Below, piece by piece: positions 12,190 through 15,224 of a DNA stretch of 15,224 bases. Location of the stretch: assembly GCA_002721105.1 (NCBI GenBank), contig PBJL01000035.1, positions 1-15,224 of the forward strand, given 5' to 3'. Source of the DNA: Acidiferrobacteraceae bacterium. Its GTDB lineage: Bacteria; Pseudomonadota; Gammaproteobacteria; Arenicellales; UBA868. The position numbers and the translations under genes were made by a program. The notes below the pieces were generated by a model. It saw only the letters and a list, made by a program, of their open reading frames with translations. It was not told the DNA's origin and ran no database searches. Each line of letters opens with the position of its first letter. Position 1 is the first letter of the stretch.

Positions 12190-12365
12190 GGGGGTGATAC
12201 AGGTTCGATTCACAGCTAAAGGACATTGGAGATTAATAGTTGGAGAACTTAAAACTCAATTTTAACTGGCAAACAAAACTTTGCCCTTGCTGCCTAGTTA
12301 ATAGGCAACGGAGTTTGGTGGATACTTGGCAACAGAAATTCACCATTTTAACCACAAGTAGGACA
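12190..12365 (+). ncRNA. tmRNA coding piece with pseudoknot
   Basis: Starts with the acceptor 5' strand and D-region and carries the tag frame. A hairpin GCCTA/TAGGC (12292-12296, 12302-12306) holds the stop codon. An H-type pseudoknot follows: TGGTGGAT (12316-12323) with ATTCACCA (12338-12345), then ACTTG (12324-12328) with CAAGT (12355-12359). Only one clear pseudoknot is seen downstream of the tag, fewer than in E. coli tmRNA, as expected for two-piece forms. The 3' end is approximate. Confidence 0.82.
12268..12297 (+). other. tmRNA proteolysis tag reading frame (GKQNFALAA)
   Basis: GGC AAA CAA AAC TTT GCC CTT GCT GCC TAG encodes GKQNFALAA, ending in the ALAA degron seen by ClpXP. With the alanine carried by the tmRNA, the added peptide would be A-GKQNFALAA. 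The bases before GGC (TTTAACT) resemble the upstream element that sets the resume codon. The alternative GCA at 12269 would give a tag ending LLPS and is unlikely. Confidence 0.85.
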
Positions 12366-12373
12366 ACACTAAA

Positions 12374-12637
12374 ATGATAAAAGAAACAATTTTTATGGTA
12401 GTAGCAATTTTAATAGCTTCTGGAGAACCAGAAGAAGTTAGAACTCATCCATTTTATAAGTTTGGAACACTAGAAGAGTGTACTCAATTTGTTCAATTTA
12501 ATTATCAAGGATTATATACTGGATTAATGGCTGCTCTAGCCCAAGAAGGTAGTGATAAAATGATTAAAGAAATAGCGTGTGGTGAATATGATTATGACCC
12601 AGTTGGAGCAACATCAGCAAAATATAGTATTAAGTAG
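12374..12637 (+). CDS. Small exported or membrane protein, 87 aa
   Basis: Hydrophobic N-terminus (TIFMVVAILIAS, residues 5-16) that could be a signal sequence or anchor, followed by a soluble part with two Cys (36 and 69) that may pair if it is periplasmic. The middle is aromatic (FVQFNYQGLYTGLMAAL). The SD is a weak AGGA (12360-12363), and the start lies within about ten bases of the tmRNA 3' end, so this mRNA and the tmRNA precursor are probably one transcript separated by processing. Family unknown. P4 follows its stop at once. Confidence 0.7.
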   Translation: MIKETIFMVVAILIASGEPEEVRTHPFYKFGTLEECTQFVQFNYQGLYTGLMAALAQEGSDKMIKEIACGEYDYDPVGATSAKYSIK

Positions 12638-12641
12638 GTGC

Positions 12642-12670
12642 TTGACTTTCATTTAGTCCTATGATATAGT
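12642..12670 (+). promoter_or_regulatory. Sigma70-type promoter P4
   Basis: TTGACT (12642-12647), 17 bases, TATAGT (12665-12670), with the shared TGCTTGAC and an extended -10 (TGA before TATAGT). It is the weakest match of the five. The predicted start falls on the ATG at 12677, with only six bases between the -10 box and the ATG, so the gp33-like mRNA appears leaderless. Confidence 0.82.
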
Positions 12671-12676
12671 AGTACT

Positions 12677-12892
12677 ATGAACTCAAAACAATTTAGTTTA
12701 GAAATAGAAACTTACAAAAAAGAACATAAAGGTATCTCTTATATGGATGCTATTGTTGGATATTGTGAGGAAAGACAGATTGATACTGCTACGGTAGGAC
12801 CTTTATGCAATAAAGCATTGAAAGAAAAGGTAGCATTAGAGTGTCAGAAACTTAATTTATTACCAAAGACTAGTGGAGTATTGCCTATATGA
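12677..12892 (+). CDS. 33: gp33-like late-transcription coactivator
   Basis: T4 gp33 links RNA polymerase and the gp45 clamp to switch on late genes. This 71-aa protein matches the cyanophage-type gp33 pattern as I recall it: MNSKQFSLEIETYKKEH, then ISYMDAIVGYCEERQI, then LCNKALKEKVALECQKLNLL and the C-terminal LPKTSGVLPI, whose hydrophobic end corresponds to the clamp-binding tail. All helix, no Cys site. The size is close to known marine versions (T4 gp33 is longer). There is no SD; with P4 the ATG lies at +1. It ends in an ATGA overlap with thyX. The position just upstream of gp59 matches T4. Confidence 0.82.
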   Translation: MNSKQFSLEIETYKKEHKGISYMDAIVGYCEERQIDTATVGPLCNKALKEKVALECQKLNLLPKTSGVLPI

Positions 12893-13539
12893 CGCAAATG
12901 GAAGTATCTTTCGTAGATAAAATGGGAAGTGACCTTTCAGTAGTAAATGCTGCTAGAGTATCTTTCGCAAAAGTTAAAAAAGATTTAGACGCTAAAGATG
13001 AGAAGTTAATTAAGTACTTGGCACTATGGGGACATTGGTCACCTTTTGCTCACGCTACAATGTCATTTAGAATTAAAGCACCTATATTTGTTGCAAGACA
13101 ACTAGTTAAACATCAAGTTGGTTTAAGTTGGAACGAAGTAAGTAGGCGTTATGTATCAGATAAACCTGAACTATATAAGATAGACAAATGGAGAGGTAAA
13201 CCTGTCAATTCAAAGCAAGGGTCAGCAGGTGAAGTTGAATTATCAGATTTAGCCAAAGTAAGTTATGATAAAATTATGGAGGGTTGTAAGATTTTATACG
13301 ACCAATTATTAGGTGAAGGTGTAGCACCAGAACAAGCAAGAGCAGTATTACCACAAACAATGATGACCGAGTGGATATGGTCGGGTAGTGTATATGCTTT
13401 TAGTAGAGTATGTAATCAAAGAATTAAACCAAATGCACAAAGAGAAACAGGAGAAGTTGCAGAACAAATAGTCAAAGTAATGGAACAACACTTTCCACTT
13501 TGTACTAAATATTTGATAGAACGACCAGAGTTGATTTAA
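12889..13539 (+). CDS. thyX: Flavin-dependent thymidylate synthase
   Basis: Makes dTMP from dUMP using FAD, NADPH and methylene-tetrahydrofolate. ThyX signature region: A-R-Q-L-V-K-H-Q-V-G-L-S-W-N-E-V-S-R-R-Y (residues 69-88). The usual RHR is K-H-Q here, with one extra residue before NE. Ser85 and the SRRY end are kept. The nucleotide-binding E-Q-A-R-A-V-L-P (148-155) is present. Near the end, R-I-K-P-N-A-Q-R-E-T-G has Gly188 where an Arg is usual. The length of 216 aa is normal. It is coupled to gp33 by ATGA and ends one base before gp59. A phage supply of dTMP fits genome replication. The family call is secure; the active-site changes deserve a check. Confidence 0.93.
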   Translation: MTQMEVSFVDKMGSDLSVVNAARVSFAKVKKDLDAKDEKLIKYLALWGHWSPFAHATMSFRIKAPIFVARQLVKHQVGLSWNEVSRRYVSDKPELYKIDKWRGKPVNSKQGSAGEVELSDLAKVSYDKIMEGCKILYDQLLGEGVAPEQARAVLPQTMMTEWIWSGSVYAFSRVCNQRIKPNAQRETGEVAEQIVKVMEQHFPLCTKYLIERPELI

Positions 13540-13540
13540 T

Positions 13541-14152
13541 ATGTATGGAGGATTTGAAGTTTTTAAAATATGGTTGGCAGTAAAACTACATTTTACTACC
13601 AAGACTTATGACTACTTTACTTATGGAGGCAAAGTTAATTGCAAACTAGAAACATTTACAAAACGAAATGACAGATATTTCTTTCATAAACTCTCTAAAA
13701 AATATGACGCTGACCAAGCACTTGATTTCTTTGTTGCGAACTTCTTGGTTAGTGATAAAGCGTGGATTGGAAATCTTGCCAAACAAGATGGTACCGATAA
13801 TTATGTTTCTCATAGAGCTTATAAAGATAGTTTTAGTTATAATTTTAGGAGTGAGTGTAGGATTATTAGCGATAGTATGGATAGGAATAACTGCTCTTTT
13901 GATGATTTGTTTATGGTTGATAGAGGACAACATCCTCCCTTCCTTAAAATACTCTTATCTAAAAAAATCAATTATCAAACTTTCGTTGTTTTTGAAGAAA
14001 ACTTGGATTTCATTAAGCGATGGGATAAAGAAATTAAGGAAACGGTAGTGTGGCCGATACATAGTAAGAGAATTAAAAAGTATATGCCATTTATAAGATA
14101 CAATAGAACACAAATGAAACTGGTAATGAAAGAAGTATTTAATGTCAGTTAA
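13541..14152 (+). CDS. 59: gp59-like replicative helicase loader
   Basis: T4 gp59 loads the gp41 helicase on forks coated with gp32. The match is to the marine T4-like form: GGFEVFKIWLAVKLHFTT and YDYFTYGGKVNCKLETFTKRNDRYFF at the N-terminus, KLSKKYDADQALDFFVANFLVSDKAWIGNL in the first half, and a basic C-terminal domain (ILLSKKINYQTFVVFEEN). The length of 203 aa compares with 217 in T4. No SD; the start is one base after thyX. A 126-codon open frame inside (13668-14048) is a shadow. It overlaps the next gene by 11 bases. In T4, 33 and 59 are adjacent; here thyX is inserted between them. Confidence 0.85.
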   Translation: MYGGFEVFKIWLAVKLHFTTKTYDYFTYGGKVNCKLETFTKRNDRYFFHKLSKKYDADQALDFFVANFLVSDKAWIGNLAKQDGTDNYVSHRAYKDSFSYNFRSECRIISDSMDRNNCSFDDLFMVDRGQHPPFLKILLSKKINYQTFVVFEENLDFIKRWDKEIKETVVWPIHSKRIKKYMPFIRYNRTQMKLVMKEVFNVS

Positions 14153-14438
14153 AGAAAAGATAATAGAACAAATTAGAAAAATTTACGACCCCGAGCTGCC
14201 TGTTAATGTTTATGATTTAGGATTGATATATGATATTAAAGTTGAGAACGCAGTAGCAAAAATAACAATGACTTTGACAACACCAAATTGTCCAGTTGCT
14301 GCTAGTCTACCTAAAGAAGTACAAGAAGATGTAGCAAAGGTAGAAGGAATTGATAAATGCGAATTAGAACTAACCTTTGACCCACCTTGGTCTAAAGATA
14401 AGATGTCAGAAGCTGCTAAATTAGAATTAAACTTATGA
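14142..14438 (+). CDS. MIP18/DUF59 family protein (SufT/PaaD-like)
   Basis: Small proteins of this family help mature or deliver iron-sulfur clusters. The signature is I-Y-D-P-E-L-P-V-N-V-Y-D-L-G-L-I-Y-D-I (residues 14-32), then T-L-T-T-P-N-C-P (Cys50, the conserved reactive Cys) and the C-terminal LTFDPPWSKDKMSEAAKLEL. The length of 98 aa is that of a bare domain, as in SufT without its extensions. It starts 11 bases inside the end of gp59 and ends in ATGA with the Cys-rich gene, two genes before a ferredoxin. That neighbourhood suggests a phage Fe-S module; this link is an inference. Confidence 0.88.
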   Translation: MSVKEKIIEQIRKIYDPELPVNVYDLGLIYDIKVENAVAKITMTLTTPNCPVAASLPKEVQEDVAKVEGIDKCELELTFDPPWSKDKMSEAAKLELNL

Positions 14439-14731
14439 GTAAGAAAGTTAGAGAAGTATTAGAAGATATTAGAAAAGTTAGAGACGATTTAGTTGCACAA
14501 TCAAATCCACATTTTCAAAGTCTCACAAATATAATATATAAATGGGAAACAAGATTAGCAACAGAAACAGGTGGTTGTAGTTGTGGTAGGTCACCAACAG
14601 GAGTTTGTATTGGTTGGCATAGTTTCACAGAAGAAAAATATTTAGAACATAAAAAGAAATATGATGAACTATCAGAAGAGAAAAAGAAAGTTGTATTTCA
14701 CGCAAGGGCAATAGATGGCATTGGAGAGTAG
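14435..14731 (+). CDS. Conserved phage protein with CxCG and CxGWH motif, 98 aa
   Basis: A helical protein with one compact conserved centre, [17 protein letters not shown] (residues 46-62): Cys48, Cys50, Cys58 and His62. Three Cys and one His is a plausible zinc or Fe-S site. I have seen this centre in uncharacterised proteins of marine T4-like phages. The rest is charged helix. It is coupled by ATGA to the SufT-like gene and by TAGTG to the ferredoxin, so it may be part of the same Fe-S or redox group. Whether it holds a metal cannot be decided from sequence. Confidence 0.75.
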   Translation: MSKKVREVLEDIRKVRDDLVAQSNPHFQSLTNIIYKWETRLATETGGCSCGRSPTGVCIGWHSFTEEKYLEHKKKYDELSEEKKKVVFHARAIDGIGE

Positions 14732-15060
14732 TGACCTATATCGTAAACGAGAAATGTATAAAATGCAAACTACAGGATTGTGTAGATGTATGTCCAGTTG
14801 ATTGTTTCTATGAAGGCGAGAATATGCTCGTTATCAATCCAGATGAGTGTATAGATTGTGGAGTTTGTGAACCAGAGTGTCCGATAGACGCAATTAAACC
14901 AGATACAGAAGAAGGTGCTTCAGATTGGGTAGAACACAATCAAAAATATAGTAATATATGGCCGAATATTACTACTAAAGGCAAGGTTCCTGAAGACGAA
15001 GATAAATGGCGAAATGTAGAAGACAAGTTTAAATATTTTAGTGAGAAACCAGGCAAATAG
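14731..15060 (+). CDS. fdxA: 7Fe ferredoxin (3Fe-4S/4Fe-4S, FdxA type)
   Basis: A small electron carrier. Cys positions 9, 12, 17, 21, 25, 40, 43, 46 and 50 match, shifted by one, those of Azotobacter ferredoxin I (8, 11, 16, 20, 24, 39, 42, 45, 49). So C9, C17 and C50 should hold the 3Fe-4S cluster, C21, C40, C43 and C46 the 4Fe-4S, with C12 and C25 free. The 109 aa length and the long C-terminal tail ([16 protein letters not shown]) also fit. The start is GTG at 14731 in a TAGTG overlap with the previous stop, with SD GGAG (14723-14726). The redox partner is unknown. It is the last gene of the P4 unit. Confidence 0.93.
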   Translation: MTYIVNEKCIKCKLQDCVDVCPVDCFYEGENMLVINPDECIDCGVCEPECPIDAIKPDTEEGASDWVEHNQKYSNIWPNITTKGKVPEDEDKWRNVEDKFKYFSEKPGK

Positions 15061-15072
15061 AAGAGTGGATGC

Positions 15073-15101
15073 TTGACAAAGCTGTTCTAAAATGTTATAT
15101 T
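15073..15101 (+). promoter_or_regulatory. Sigma70-type promoter P5
   Basis: TTGACA (15073-15078), 17 bases, TATATT (15096-15101), with the shared TGCTTGACAA and an extended -10 (TGT before TATATT). It begins 13 bases after the ferredoxin stop. The predicted start near 15108 is next to the ATG of a six-codon ORF. Confidence 0.8.
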
Positions 15102-15108
15102 AGAGATA

Positions 15109-15129
15109 ATGGTATACAAAGTATTATAA
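15109..15129 (+). other. Possible six-codon leader mini-ORF
   Basis: ATG GTA TAC AAA GTA TTA TAA (MVYKVL) starts at or next to the predicted P5 transcription start, without room for an SD. It overlaps a 6-bp hairpin AGTATT/AATACT (15120-15125, 15129-15134). It may be translated as a leaderless regulatory peptide, or the ATG may be chance. Confidence 0.3.
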
Positions 15130-15132
15130 ATA
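15125..15132 (+). promoter_or_regulatory. T4-type late promoter box (candidate)
   Basis: TATAAATA, the T4 late promoter consensus, is in an intergenic leader 79 bases upstream of the ATG at 15211. This AT-rich sequence has other copies inside genes (3439-3446, 11413-11420), so the match alone is weak; the intergenic position and the presence of gp33 raise its value a little. Confidence 0.35.
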
Positions 15133-15166
15133 CTATTATTGAAAGACGATTTATATTATGATACTT

Positions 15167-15193
15167 AAATACGAAAATACAAATACGAAATAC
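15167..15193 (+). repeat. Short A-rich tandem repeat in the 15211 leader
   Basis: AAATACGAAAATAC (15167-15180) is followed directly by AAATACGAAATAC (15181-15193), a near-identical second unit, then ATAC. The tract is unstructured and lies immediately upstream of the SD at 15198-15204. Confidence 0.5.
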
Positions 15194-15210
15194 ATACAAA
15201 GGAGAAAATT

Positions 15211-15224
15211 ATGGATTTTGAAAC
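15211..15224 (+). CDS. Start of a gene cut off by the window edge
   Basis: ATG GAT TTT GAA, preceded by a very good SD AAAGGAG (15198-15204). Only four codons are visible, so the product cannot be named. Its place after 59, with its own promoter and an A-rich leader, makes gene 32 (single-strand DNA-binding protein) a candidate by T4 order only. Confidence 0.6.

Larger units (their letters stand above)
12101..12365 (+). ncRNA. ssrA: Circularly permuted (two-piece) tmRNA gene
   Basis: tmRNA rescues stalled ribosomes and adds a degradation tag. Here the 3' acceptor part comes first. P1 pairs GGGGGTG (12190-12196) with CACCTCC (12145-12151), seven pairs including the G3-U70 wobble (G12192-U12149) that specifies alanine; discriminator A12152 and encoded CCA 12153-12155 follow. 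The T-arm is TTGGG/CCCAA (12128-12132, 12140-12144) with a 7-base loop TGCAATT. The D-region ATACAGGTTCGATT follows the 5' strand, as in known tmRNAs. Imperfect P2 (12209-12218 with 12114-12124) and P3 (12222-12227 with 12104-12109) join the pieces. Outer ends are approximate. This layout is known from alphaproteobacterial, cyanobacterial and some other tmRNAs. Confidence 0.92.

Noticed and set aside
12269..12301. Alternative tag frame from GCA giving ANKTLPLLPS
   Set aside because: It ends without the ALAA or VAA-type degron of tmRNA tags, whereas the frame from GGC 12268 ends exactly in ALAA-stop.
13668..14048. 126-codon open frame with many hydrophobic residues inside gp59
   Set aside because: It is wholly contained in the gp59-like gene in another frame. 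Its hydrophobic composition comes from the frame shift of an AT-rich gene, and no SD precedes it.
1..15224. CRISPR array, insertion sequence or integrase attachment site
   Set aside because: I saw no regularly spaced repeats, no transposase or integrase gene, and no long terminal inverted repeats. The tmRNA gene shows no integrase beside it that would suggest an attachment site.

Overview
This AT-rich window is almost wall-to-wall coding on the + strand. Genes are short and tightly packed, and most are joined by ATGA, TAATG or TAGTG stop/start overlaps. The recognisable core is T4-like: RNase H (rnh), a gp33-type late-transcription coactivator, a gp59-type helicase loader, a PD-(D/E)XK exonuclease and several protein types I know from marine T4-like phages. 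Low GC, the marine-phage gene set and a circularly permuted tmRNA of the alphaproteobacterial kind point to a T4-like myovirus of a marine alphaproteobacterium, most likely a SAR11 (Pelagibacterales) phage. That host call is an inference; no tail, capsid or host gene here settles it.

Layout. (a) 1-4075: end of a hypothetical gene, glutaredoxin, unknown proteins, a small basic winged-helix-like protein, a GC-richer intergenic segment with strong RNA-folding potential (1713-1793), a string of tiny overlapping genes, then rnh and a 168-aa conserved phage protein ending at a hairpin. (b) 4137-7193: the first strong promoter, then an exported protein, a small membrane protein, a SprT-like metalloprotease, a membrane-anchored glucosaminidase and a large multi-pass membrane protein. 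(c) 7197-10645: the second promoter, then small conserved phage proteins, a probable lipoprotein and an M15 peptidase. (d) 10713-12637: the third promoter, the exonuclease, two exported proteins, the permuted tmRNA gene (about 12101-12365) and a small membrane or exported protein. (e) 12642-15060: the fourth promoter, gp33-like, ThyX, gp59-like, an MIP18/SufT-like protein, a Cys-rich small protein and a 7Fe ferredoxin. (f) 15073-end: the fifth promoter, a leader with a six-codon mini-ORF, and the first codons of another gene.

How it fits together. Five promoters share TGCTTGAC, a 17-base spacer and a TATAAT-like -10 box. They divide the window into transcription units about 2-3.5 kb apart. 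Three of them place an ATG at or next to the predicted +1, suggesting leaderless mRNAs, one of them for gp33. Replication and late-transcription functions (rnh, exonuclease, 33, 59, thyX) share these units with cell-wall and envelope proteins and with iron-sulfur/redox genes. The standout is the two-piece tmRNA. It has a 7-bp acceptor stem with the G3-U70 alanine identity pair, a T-arm, CCA, an intervening hairpin, a tag reading frame ending ALAA, and a downstream H-type pseudoknot.
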